A DNA stretch of 64,000 nucleotides from Molanna angustata (Eukaryota; Arthropoda; Insecta; Trichoptera; Molannidae): the NCBI GenBank assembly GCA_963576475.1, contig OY754979.1:25863034-25927033 (forward strand), given 5' to 3'. The number at the start of each line of letters is the position of its first letter. The first letter of the stretch is position 1. The notes under the pieces were generated by a model. It ran no database searches. It was given only the letters and a program-made list of their open reading frames with translations, and had not been told where the DNA came from. Made by a program: the position numbers and the translations under genes. Positions 47,690 to 60,500 of this stretch are shown one piece after another.

Positions 47690-48182
47690 GACGATGTGCA
47701 ATTCATAACCTTAATAACTTTACGGCTACCCCTTTCCCCACCGTAACTTGAACTGCACGGCACGATATCAAAAAATCCGAAATACGTTGGCAATTTAGAT
47801 TGTACAAAAGTTACCTATTACTTAGTGGGTCAGATTTATTTAGCTCGCATTGTTCCATCAATTGTTCCAATCTTTCAGCTGTCACATATTCGGAAGATAC
47901 ATTATTTTCATTGCAATATGTATGTATTGATTAAATAAGATAATTAAGATTAACACATTGTTAATCTTCCACCACCACCAGTTCTGTTTATGGGGACTAA
48001 TAATGGCCCCTTGCAAAACTCAAGAGTCCGGAGAACTCTAAAACCTTGCAGACACTGCACGTATAGATCCAAATAGAGCCAATTATACGGAAACAGATTA
48101 TCACACTACTCAATTAAATTTTCTAATAAATAAAACATAAAATACAAATCAGTTAAATATGAATTTTATCCAATTGACACCA

Positions 48183-49330
48183 TACATACATACATACCAT
48201 CACGCCATGTCCCTTGCGGGGTAGGCAGAGAGAACCGAACGCCACATTTTTCTATCCTGGCACACATCCCTCGACTCGTCCACATTCATGCATCGTCTCA
48301 TACATGTTCGTCTATTTCTCACACTTCTAACATTTCCGTCTTTCAAAATTTCGTTCACATGGTCGTGCCATCCCTTTCTTGGGCGTCCCCGACCTCTCAT
48401 TCCATTCCTTTCCGCTCTGTATATTTTCTTCTTCAGGCGCTCCTCATTCATTCTCCCCACGTGACCAAACGATCTCAATGTGTTCACTTTCATTCTAGTA
48501 ATGACATATTTCTTCATCTTACATTCTTTCCTTATGTCCTCATTTCTTACCCGGTATACATCATTCTATTGCAAATCCTTCTTAACGATCTCATTTCAAC
48601 TGCATACTTTCATGCGTCTTCTGCCATGTTCAGGTTTTACTTGCATACGTCAAGGTTGGCACTACGATGGCGTTATAAATGGCAACTTTGGCATCCATTG
48701 ATATGTTGCGATCATTCATAATTGGTCTTAGTGCTCCATTCACTCTGTTTCCTGCCATAACTCTTCTTTCGATCTATTTATCGAGTCATCCGTTCCGTTG
48801 AAATATGCTTCCCAAGTATACATATTCGTCGACTTGCTCGAGCCATTCATTCTCTACTCTTATTTTACACGCTGTTCTGAATTCACTCTTTTCAAAGACC
48901 ATTGTCTTTGATTTGCTGGCATTCATCCTAAGTCCATTCTCTATACATCCTTCATATACCATACTTACAAGATACTGTAACTCTTCCATACTTTCTGCTA
49001 ATAGAACTTTATCGTCTGCATACATCAAATCTCGCACCATTACGGTACTCAATTTCAGACCCTTGCTTTCATCCTTAAGGCCTCTTATGCAGAAATCAAT
49101 GTACAAGTTAAAGAGCCATGGAGATAGCATGCACCCTTGTCTAACGCCATTATTTATAGAGAACCACGTTGTCACTGTGTCGTTGACACGAACACATGCT
49201 TCGCTGTTCTCATATAATGACGCGATTGCGCATATCAGTTTGCTCTTCACTCCATACACTGCTAGTATATCCCATAATTTTTCTCTAACAACTTTCTCTG
49301 CCGCCCACAAACGCACCTTGGACATCCCAT
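48183..49330 (-). mobile_element. RTE-like LINE fragment with RT catalytic motif
   Basis: 49325-48786 encodes RT: WFSINNGVRQGCMLSPWLFN, LMYADDKVLLAESMEELQ, MNASKSKTMVF and DEYVYLGSIF. The frame then breaks; 48780-48520 still shows SMDAKVAIYNAIVVPTL, and 48517-48200 gives MKVNTLRSFGHVGRMNEERL, GRGRPRKGWHDHVNEILKDG and CMRRCMNVDESRDVC. It ends in the ...GGGGTAGGCAGAGAG terminus and a CATA microsatellite. It is the longest copy of the family also seen at 3728, 14105, 25905, 31437, 52479 and 62505. Inactive: truncated and frameshifted. Confidence 0.9.
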
Positions 49331-49780
49331 ATCTTGTTTTCTGTAATCAATTTACACCGTGTACCTATAATTTGAAATTTTGTTGAATATTTATTTAAGT
49401 TGATAGGAATCAAGTTATATTTACAAAAAAATAAAATCAATATGTATAAAATCTTAAATATTTTCAAAATATAATTTTGTCATGCAAATATTGTAATGAA
49501 ATTATCAGGAGAAATGAAAAATCTATAAAAAACACATTAAAATTTTATAAAATGGCACAAAATATATACAAAAATAATGCTAAAATATCTACAATTTTAA
49601 AAGGTATGCCAGTCTATTATATCATAAACTACAATACTTAATTTAAAAATTATTTATTAAAGTAGTTTACCGTTTCAATTAAAAATACAAAATAATATAT
49701 GGCAATATGGATTTAAAAAAACTAACTGTTGTAAGAATCACTTTTAAAATGTCATGCAATGTTATAAACTATAATCACAG
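49330..49780. other. AT-rich interval, nothing recognised
   Basis: Poly-A/T-rich with no supported frame. Confidence 0.45.
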
Positions 49781-49785
49781 AGAAA

Positions 49786-50735
49786 TGTGATAAATGGGAA
49801 TGCTTGAATTTGGAATAAGATGAGAATGGGAATGGTTATATATGGAATAATTAAAGATGGGAATGCTTGAATTTGGAATAAGACGGGAATGGTAAAATAT
49901 GGAATAGTAAAAGACGGTAATGCTTGAATTTGGAATAATAAAAGATGGGAATGCTTGAATTTGAAATAAGACGGGAATGGTTAAATATGGAAAAATAAAA
50001 GAAGGTAATGCTTGAATTTGGAATAGTAAAAGATGAGAATGCTTGAATTTGAAATAAGACAGGAATGGTTAAATATGGAAAAATAAGAGAAGGTAATGCT
50101 TGAATTTGGAATAATAAAAGATGGGAATGCTTGAATTTGAAATAAGACGGGAATGGTTAAATATGGAAAAATAAAAGAAGGTAATGCTTGAATTTGGAAT
50201 AGTAAAAGATGAGAATGCTTGAATTTGAAATAAGACGGGAATGGTTAAATATGGAAAAATAAAAGAAGGTAATGCTTGAATTTGGAATAGTAAAAGAAGA
50301 GAATGCTTGAATTTGAAATAAGACGGGAATGGTTAAATATGGAAAAATAAAAGAAGGTAATCCTTGAATTTGGAATAATAAAAGATGGGAATGCTTGAAT
50401 TTGAAATAAGACGGGAATGGTTAAATATGGAAAAATAAGAGAAGGTAATGCTTGAATTTGGAATAATAAAAGATGGGAATGCTTGAATTTGAAATAAGAC
50501 GGGAATGGTTAAATATGGAAAAATAAGAGAAGGTAATGCTTGAATTTGGAATAATAAAAGATGGGAATGCTTGAATTTGAAATAAGACGGGAATGGTTAA
50601 ATATGGAAAAATAAAAGAAGGTAATCCTTGAATTTGGAATAATAAAAGATGGGAATGCTTGAATTTGAAATAAGACGGGAATGGTTAAATATGGAATAAT
50701 AAAAGACGGGAAAGCTTGAATTTGGAATAATTTAA
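49786..50735 (+). repeat. Minisatellite, 88-bp unit, about 10-11 copies
   Basis: Unit built from three related sub-blocks: GGGAATGCTTGAATTTGAAA, TAAGACGGGAATGGTTAAAT and GAAGGTAATGCTTGAATTTG. The first ~150 bp is more irregular (TGGAATAATTAAAGATGGG), suggesting the 88-bp unit arose from a ~30-bp ancestral repeat. It lies about 600 bp downstream of the ESCO stop codon. Confidence 0.93.
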
Positions 50736-51203
50736 AAACTAATTATGCTATAATATGAAATGTGAAAAAAAAATAGAACATCAATCACAAACTGGTGTTT
50801 TTGATCAATAAATGAAATAGCGTAACTGCATTTGATTATTTAAGTTGACATCAATAATTTAGTTTTGAGAGTTAAAAAAAAAAAAATTATCTGAAACAAG
50901 AAGTCGCCCTTAGACAAATGCTCATACAAAATATAATTACCTAACTATGTCAAGTATCTATCAAATTCTAACTTTTGGAAGAATTCGGTAGCCATTTGAA
51001 TTTTACCTACTGTATTTTTATACTTAACAAGTTGCCCGCACTGCCTTGCCTGGCATTCAATGCCAGGAATATGTCTAAACATAAAAATTGTTGCCTCATG
51101 ATGAAATCAGGGTCCGGGTATATCTCAAGACAATAAACAAAGACAGTCGATGATAATAGATTAACCATTTTTAAAAAAGAATAAGAAAACGGTAAAAATA
51201 CAT

Positions 51204-51278
51204 GCACGACAATTATGCAGTTCATGTTTAAGATTAGATTCACAATTATGCAGTTCATGTTTAAGATTAGATTCACAA
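51204..51278. repeat. 33-bp direct duplication downstream of ESCO
   Basis: ACAATTATGCAGTTCATGTT...TAGATTC occurs twice in tandem, within the probable 3' UTR or 3' flank of the ESCO gene. Confidence 0.85.
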
Positions 51279-51343
51279 CCTCAAAAAGATATACAATACA
51301 TTAAATGCTGTATAAAAATAAATACTTTTATAAAAAAAAAAAA

Positions 51344-51548
51344 CTATTCTTCGTAGACATAGAAGTTCTTTCTATGGGTATATTTTTCAGCAAACAATTT
51401 TCCGAGCGGTGTTGGTGAACTGAAGGCAATTTGGTTGGAAAGAAGAAGATTACCAAATATAAAGTCGGCTCTCAGTGTGTCAACAAGACGGGAAGCCACA
51501 CCCTTCTTTCTGTGCGAAACGTGCGTCCATATTCTCGATATTCCGCAT
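51344..51548 (-). CDS. eco: ESCO exon 9: acetyl-CoA site and C-terminus, residues 601-668
   Basis: TTTGTAG acceptor; stop TAG at 51346-51344. Encodes [16 protein letters not shown] (R-x-x-G-x-A loop for acetyl-CoA), RADFIFG and [17 protein letters not shown], ending NFYVYEE. The human paralogues have Asp where this protein has Ser645 in FSSPTP. No clear AATAAA was located shortly downstream. Confidence 0.96.
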
Positions 51549-54500
51549 CTACAAAACAAAAATAAATATTTAATATACTTAATTTGCATAAAAACAAAAA
51601 AAAACAATTTACGAGACAAATCATAAATACTATATTAAATCAATCGTATATTAACTATAGAGTGCAGATATATTTTATTATTATATTTTGAATGTGACAG
51701 AGCAAGACAAGTAATACTTTGATTTTTTTATGTCCTTCTCATAAGTATATGTAAATTTTTAACAAGAACATACATATTGATTTAATAATAAGTACACAAA
51801 ATAGTTATAAAATACCATAAAGGTCTCAAAATATATAATAGTTTACCACCAAATATAAAAGAATCCACAAGTCTTGTCACCTTTTATAGAATACATAGTT
51901 AAAACCTTTCGTAGGCTAGGTGCTGAATATTACTGTTTTTCCCTAGTTTTACATGTTGTTATAATTAGTTGTCATACTTTGTACCATACTTATTGTTTAA
52001 AAAAAAATTATATACTTTTTGTTTATACTAGATGTATTAATTTTTATATGTTTTTACGTCTAAATAAAAAATTTACTATTTGCAACTGTTATAAACAAGA
52101 TATCTGGAGGAGGTCAGGGTCCGCAGCAGACTGTAGTGCCAGTGACCATGATAAACAAGATCATACAGTGTTGTGAGAACATTTTCAATTAAACTGCACT
52201 CGCTCACGTCAATCTCCGAGTTTAAAAATGTACTGACACTAACACTGTTTAACAGACGAATCCTGGCCTCTGATTGGTCGGAGGAAATTAGTATATTTTG
52301 CTTCTTACTTGAAGCGGAAGATAGCGATATTTGCAGTTCAATATAGTTTTTGAAAAGAAAAAAGAAGTACTACATATAAGTAATTCTTATACAATCGTTA
52401 CAGTCGTTTTCAAAACTTAAGTATGAATTTGAGAGTTTGTGAAGATAACGCAGATTGCATTTATACGACTCAGATTCACAGAGGTGGTTTGGCCACATAG
52501 GAAGAATGAGTGATGACCGAAGATGGAGACGTTAGAAGTAATAACAGAAGAGCGTGTATGAGACGATGCATGAACATGAACGAAGTGAGTAATGTATGTC
52601 AATAGAGGAGTCCGGCGTTCAGTGTTCTCTGCCTACCCAAAATAGGGAAATGGCGTGATAGCATGGTAGTTTTTCCATTACAGAGAAACGAGATATTTTT
52701 TAATAAATTTCTCCTCTGGTAGGTATCGAACCCATATTACCAGTACAGAAGCCAGATGGCTTTAAACCACGATGATCGACATGTTTATCGTAGTATAAAA
52801 TACTTCCATCCTCATCAATTATATCAACAAAGAATAAAAATTATAAGTAAATATATGACTCACTTGACAGGGTATGATTCTACGCTGATACAGTCAACAT
52901 TGTATCCGGGAAGCATCTCAAAGGCTTCATGTACTCGCTCAGCCACCAGACAACCAATTAACTGCCTTCCTTCTACATATAAATACACCTGGAAAATAAT
53001 AAATAACATTAATAAAAAATTACATAATAGTGTAATTGCTATTGAAATGACAACCTTGAAGGGAGGTGCACAGTCGCAGTGCGGGGGCAACAAATCCCTC
53101 TCCTATCCAATAATAATAATAACCTTTTAAAGATGAGTGTCCTGTATAGATGCCAGTCAGCCGCGTGCCTTAACGCCGAGCGTCATCTATACACGGCCCT
53201 CATGCTATACTGAATTTTTAACCTTCATATCTCAGTAAATTCGTACTTGATTGAGACGAAAATTGTATGAATATTTCTCCCATATATTTTACTTCAAGGC
53301 CCCTGAGTCAAATCGAAAACGCTTAACGTTATCGCCAAACGCTATTTTTTTTTTGTATGGGATTTGACGTTTGTTGTAGAATTTTTTTCTACAATAACAA
53401 ACAACAAACGTCAAATCCCATACAAAAAAAATAACGTTTGGCGATGACGATAAGCGTTTTCGGTTTGACTCAGGGGCAAGACATCTGTCCGTAAATCAGC
53501 AAAACAATTGTTAAATTATTTAAAAAATTAAGAAATGTAACCACTGTAATTCATCGAAAATCACGGGCTGAATTTAAACTCTGCCGCCCGTTGTAAGGAT
53601 CTAATACGCATGCGTGTAGAATAGAGGGATACTGCGCCGATTAATTTTGTTTTACAGCACCGAACATTGTGCTTTGAATTTTATCCTTACCAATACACAA
53701 TCGGCGCACATTCTTATCTGCATCAAATGCTGGAAGGATCATGTGACATATTGATGCCACCATGTACTTTTTTGTATGGAGATAACCACAACAACATTAT
53801 TCTTTTTAATATATTTTAACGTTATTATATTCAATTAAAACGATATTAAAAAAATACTGTGTACATCGCGAAATGCTGTCTGTCCGTAGATAATGCAAGT
53901 ACTTTTTCCTACTTGTCCTTATTTGGTTAATAAAAATGACTATTGATTTACTATTTACTGTATATAAATATCATTGATATGTATAATAATTATTCTTTAT
54001 TGTTTATAAATAATTTTCACTGGTTTTTCTCTCTATTTTTCTTACTCTTATCAACATTGCACAGTAAGTGTAAAACAGAAGTATTTTTTTGAACAACAGC
54101 AACAAAAAAATATATACAAAAATACAATGATAATTATTATGTTGCCGATTATAGTATTCTAACATGTATGTATGTATTACAAGATATTTTATTAGATTTT
54201 AACAAATTTGAAAACAGGATGGGAACAGAGAGAGATAGGAAGGAAAGTGGGGGGGAAGCATTGACCACTGGAAACTCATATTACAATTTATACTCCACAT
54301 GTGTGCAAATACTATTGTTTGGATGTGGGATTTTATAAATTGAATTTATCGAAATCTTGGAGTACCAAAATATTATACTGGTCATTGCTTCTCCTCGACC
54401 CAGTCAAATACTTCAGAAGCAACCTCCACTTACTTTTGAAGATACTTAAGAAACTAAAGTTTATGCATATACTTCGGTTTTACACTTACGATACGAAATA

Positions 54501-57500
54501 TATGTGCATGAAATAAATTAGATGGATCGGTGGCAGAGCGACTAGAGCGCTGGATTAGTAATTCAGAGGTCAGGAGTTTGTATTGTGGCAGGCCACATCT
54601 CTAAATTTCTTTCGAGCGCGCGCCTAGCGACGGCAAGTACATTTGTTTATCGCTAGGCCGAGTTCATCGCCCGCAACGTCAAACAAGTGACAATACTCCT
54701 CAACTGGGTATGACACTTCAAATAAATAAGTCTAGAAAGTTCGAGGACATTGAACTTGCTACCCCCAGCGCAGCACTATTTAAGGGAGTCTACACCTCTA
54801 CACGTCGTCACTTCATTTCCGTATTTTCGTCACTTCGTTCGTCACTTCACGCCGCCGTTCTCGACCACGCCGTCTCGCCGACACTTCGTCTCTCGACCAC
54901 CGGTCATCTCTCGACCTCGCGAGCACGATGGTACTTCACCATGCGAAGATTCGGACACTTCGAACACACCCGCTAACTCGCTCGTTATACCTACTCATCG
55001 TGAGAAAAGTTCCTTTGTAAGTTATTTCATCAATTGTAAATTTACCCTTAAGCAAACTATTAATTGTGATCAATATACTCATTGTTACTTTTGACCATTC
55101 TTTCTTCTTCTCTCTCAACCACTGTCCTTGTGTTCTTATTTCAAATCATATCCACTTGGGATATAGTAAACTCTCTTTACTGGTAACCCCTCTGGTTACC
55201 ACATATATTTAATAGTAACCACTCTGGTTATTAACTACTTTCGATTGGTAACCCCTTTGGTTACCAGTCAGCTTTAGTATCTCGCCTCAACTGATTTTAT
55301 TCACCTATAGCGCAACCTATTATGGTTAGTTTAGGGAACAAATGAGGATGTATATGTACTTGTTACAAAGGCATCTTCATTATTTAAATAAAAAAATATA
55401 ACCCAGGTTAACTTAGCACACCAAATTGGTTGTTCGTCGTCATCGTTGTAAATTATTTAATCTGATTTCCTTACTTTGTAATCCTTGTGTCGAGATAAAG
55501 ATGCGGAGTATCCGAGCTGTGGATGCACCACCCTCTCCAGTAGAGTGTTGACCCTTTGCCAATGCGAAGGTGGATCTCCCGATTTCACAACCAGGATACG
55601 ACCTCCGTTCCATTGACAACAGACCTTCTCGCGCTTCCAACCCTACAAACAATAAACATATTATGTGTTATTGGTTCCATGAAGTAGAATGAATTATATT
55701 AATTAAATACCATGGACAAATATTGTCAGCATTTCTGAGGGCCTGAAAAGGGTGAATTCTGACAATTATAAAAATACGAAAAATTTCATTTCTGGACCGG
55801 ACCAGTATTCGCACTTGTAGCTCATAATCGAGAGAAGACATGGTGTGGGCAGAAGAAACATGCCGTGGCTCCAAAATATTCGAGCCTGAACAGATATTCA
55901 GAGAACTGCTCCATATTGCGCAAAATACAGAGGCATTTGCCCAAGTGATTGCAAACGATGGGGAGACTTGACTCAGAACTTCAAGAATAAGAATATTCTG
56001 CTTATAATCTGCTCTGTCTATCGTTCTTTTTTTATGTTTATTAATTATCTTGAGTAAGAAATAAATAAAAATTATACTCACATTGAATTTCAAAACATCC
56101 AATGCTAAATGGTGGGTCATATGATCAGCTTCATCTTGTGCATCACCCACCTACAACATAAAATCATTTTGTAAATAATGGGACAGTGAAATCATTTTGT
56201 AAATAATGGGACAGTGAAATCATTTTGTAAATAATGGGACAGTGAAATCATTTTGTAAATAATGGGACAGTGAAATCATTTTGTAAATAATGGGACAGTG
56301 AAATCCTTTTGTAAATACTTAATGGGACAGTCAAATCATTTTGTTAACACTGGGACAGTGAAATAATTTTGTAAATAATTGGATTGTGAAATCATTTTGT
56401 AAAACTAACACAGAAATGACATTCAATATGCGAAATATATATTTTATAATAGAGAACAACAACACAAGTACACAGTAATAGAACCATAATATTGTAAGTT
56501 TCATCCTATAAATATAAAATCCACCATTTCATTCAGAAAAAAATAAGTTGGAAGACACAACGAATGATACAATTTAGGTAATTTGTTAATTTCTATTTCA
56601 GTTAGCAAAATAAACTAATAAGTAAAATAGTGACACTTTCAAAATTATTTAGTTAACATAGGAGGCCAATTAAATAAGATAAAAATAATCATTATTCAAT
56701 GGGAATCGGCACAGTAAAATAATTCAAAATATGAATGCGAAGAGAAGAGTAAGCAAATAGTTTAAATCAAATGAAGAATTAAAAACGACAAACCTGATAG
56801 ATAACCCCACATTCTGGACACTGCGTCGCTCCGAAATTCTTTTGTCCAGCATCAATAATATATTGCTGTTTATCATCACACAGCAGTCGGCGCACAACAG
56901 GGGAATTCTTATCTTTCCTTATTTCTAGGAAAAACAATTAAAATGTCACCATGTTTCTTTGGAGAATCAAAATTATATCTAAAGGCACCTAGTAATCATT
57001 ATACATATCCTATTTCCATTTTGTGATCACAATTGTATAAGGGCCGTATTAGACTAGGTCGCCAGGCGACGTCACCGGTGGCGTCACCGGTGACCTGACT
57101 ATTTACTGGGCACTAGTTTTTATGGTGCTAATTACATTAAGGTCACCGGTGACGTCACCAGCGTTTGGTGACTGATCGGTGACTCTGCCCCGTCACCAGA
57201 TGAGTCACCACTGGTGACTGAGAATTATCGCTGGGTATTGAATCAAATGGCACCTATTACACACAGTCACCGCTGTTGCATCACCAATGTATTTTTGTGT
57301 TCTGCGAGATGCCGCCATGTAATTTTTTATATGGAAATAACAACGACAACATTATTCTTCTGATATTTTTAGTGCCTCCAGTTCCTGGTTCTTCTACAAT
57401 ATCCCAACTTCGGCTCTATTGAGATGTTAAAAAAATGTTTGTCAATAAAAATATCACTTGACTCCCAAAAGGGGAAAAATATCCAATGTTTGCGTATATG

Positions 57501-60500
57501 TAATTAAAAAAATATTCGATTAACATTATTCTTCGTTTATCTTATGTTTATATTATGAAGTGTTCAATTTCATTGAGCATATGTGATCTTTTGAATATCT
57601 TTGATCTTTTTATGATATATCTACATCGTTAGATTTTTTTTTACCATTATTATATTCAATTAAAACGAGATTGAAAAAATCTGTGTGCGACGCGAAATAC
57701 CGTCCGTCCGTAGGTAATGCAAGTACTTGTACCTATCTGTCTTGATTCGGTTAACTGACGAGGCCACGTGCACATGGAGCTAGGACGAGGTGACAGCGCT
57801 GAATGTTTGGGGGTTGCCCTCACTGGTGTCGCGGCTGGCTGCCCGTACAGTCACCGGTGACGTCGCCTGGTGACCTAGTCTAATACGGCCCTAAGATGTC
57901 ATTGCAAAGATATATGTAGGCAATCATAATGCGTCAGACAAACAGATATTGTATGAACATGCCATCACACCATGTATTGGAGAAGGCAGATATAAGCCGG
58001 GAAAAGATGTAATAACAAAAATTACTTACCGTCCATTTTCTGTTGTTTTGCTCGCACAGCTTCCTTGTCAAAGATAGAATAGACTTTCCTTTTTCTTCCA
58101 TTATCAGGACTCTTCATATTGGGTAAGATCTTCTTTTCATTCAATGAAACTAAAACGACAATTTAAACATATATTTAGAAAAAAAAAAAAAACATTTAAA
58201 GGTACATAGACTCAATACATTCAAATTTAATAATATATTCAATAGATAGACTCGAAGAGGCTTATGCTCAGCAGTGAAGAGATGGCTAAAGAAAGAAATA
58301 ATCATGACAAGCATGATGTCTATAATTAAAAGTAAAATTTTTTTTTTATTCTACATGAATTTAATTTATGCGATAGGCTTATTTCGCCTTGCTAGGGCAT
58401 TTACGAGCTTACGACTATTTTGACAATTTTTAATTACATTTATAGATTAAAACTGTTGTTGCACTGGAAAAAACCAGCCATCACCACAAATCGATTAATT
58501 TAATAATCATATTCAATTTCACTAATTAGCTAAATAGGAATTGGTCAATAAATAAATAGTCTCAACCAATCAGGACAAAGTAAATACATCAGTTTATTTG
58601 TATTGCTTTTCATAATATCAATATGTAGTTTTTAATGACCAATCACAAGAACCTGAGAAAAACAAACGTCTGAAATAAAGAGACGAATTGGACTAAGTTG
58701 GGCAGCTTTTAGGAAATTAGCCCACATCTTCAAAAATCTCCAAATTCCCATCAACCTGAAACCTGAAGGTATATGAGACCTGTGTTCTGCCAGTAGCTAC
58801 TTATGGCTTGGAGACTATGAGAATGACTCAGAAAAGTGCTGAAAAACTAAGAGTCACCCAAAGAGCCATGGAAAGAGCCATGTTAGGATTAAGTCTGAGA
58901 GACAGGGTGCGAAACGACACCATCAGAGAAAGAACAAAATTGGTTGATGTCGTCCACGGCATTCTTACCCTGAAGTGGAGATGGGCAGGCCATGTGGCTA
59001 GATATCCCCCGAAGACCGATGGCCAAGGATAGTGTTGGCTTGGAGACTGAGAACGACAGTCAGAGGTGTTGGAAGACTGCCAATGAGATGGAGAGATGAC
59101 ATCAGCCGTCATGCTGGTGCCAATTGGTTGCTTAGAGCACAGGATAGTGGCATGGAAGGAGATGGAGGAGGCCTTCGTCCAGGAGTGGACGGGATTGGGC
59201 TGAGAAGAAGAAGAACCTGTAAGCTCCTCCTACATAATTATTCGCAGTTTTAATCTATAAATATAAGTAAAAATTAACAAAATAGCCATAAGCTCGTAAA
59301 TGCCCTAACAAGGCTAAATAAATAGGCCTATCGCATAAATTAAATTCATGTAGAATCAAAAAAAGTGTTTTACTTTTAATTATAGACATCATTTATATTG
59401 GAATTCTACAAAATAAAAACTTTGTCAATTATTATGATCGATGATATTGTCTCTTGAAGTAAAAGACTAAAGTGAACAATTAATAATAGTAAAATTCACC
59501 TGGAGACAGTTGTATAAGAATGGGTTTGTCAGAATTATTTTCCTGTTTGTGTGTGGTGATTTGTGGTTCATTGACTGGCACTTCATCTTCGGTCCATTGT
59601 TTCAACATTGCATCTATTGATGTTATTTCAGGAAGGGAGAAATTCTCTGAAAACACAATTTTATTTGCTGTTATTATTTTGTCAATGTTTCAGCTGATTA
59701 AACCAATCGTCAGTTGTTCAGTTTCGTATCTGACAATTTTATATCAGCCCAAACGATTGTCCTGTAAAAGTAAATAAATGTAATATGGAATGTAAAATCA
59801 GTGATTTAATTGTGATACAACTCTAGTTTCCTTTGCAATCATTATATACATTCTCAGTCCATTCTTCCTTTTCTTTCTCTTCACGTTTGCATGCCAAGTT
59901 TTCACACATTGCTTAACTCGCTCATTAATTTACTATAATATTGCATATTTTCTAAAATTTATAAGAAATTGTTTTGGGCGTATAAAACAATCAGTTTTTA
60001 GTTCCAATGCTATTATTTTTGACAATAAATAGTATCGTCCAACAGATGATCATGAAGAAACACTCTAAAGACGTTCATCCATTGACCAATAATAGTTGGT
60101 GTCAAAAATTGTAACTGTAGAACACAAAAACTAATCGTTTTATTTACCCAAAATAAATTTCAATCATTGGGTATGGAGTTCCTTCAAGAATTATCTGTTA
60201 TATTACCTTCATCGTCGGCCAATAGATCAGAAGCGTCCAATTCCAAATGATTATTCGACATTTCATTTGGATCCAATTTGATAAAAGGAATTCTTTCGGG
60301 TACACTAAATTGATTATCAACTGCTGTCTTATTTGTTTTATATATATCCAAAGATTTATTCAAATCTATTGTTTTGTTGATATTCAACGATTGCATCAGA
60401 TCTATGGACTTGTTGAAATCGATAGATTTGTCTCTGATATCGTTCCTTTTGGACGGCTTCTCAGCGAGGATAGCCAATGATTCGGTACAACCGAGTTCCT

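Noticed and set aside
48805..49386. 193-residue plus-strand ORF
   Set aside because: It is the antisense shadow of the RT domain encoded on the minus strand.
55440..55652. Minus [21 protein letters not shown]
   Set aside because: Wrong frame. The neighbouring frame gives GWKREKV... with exact splice sites and ESCO similarity.
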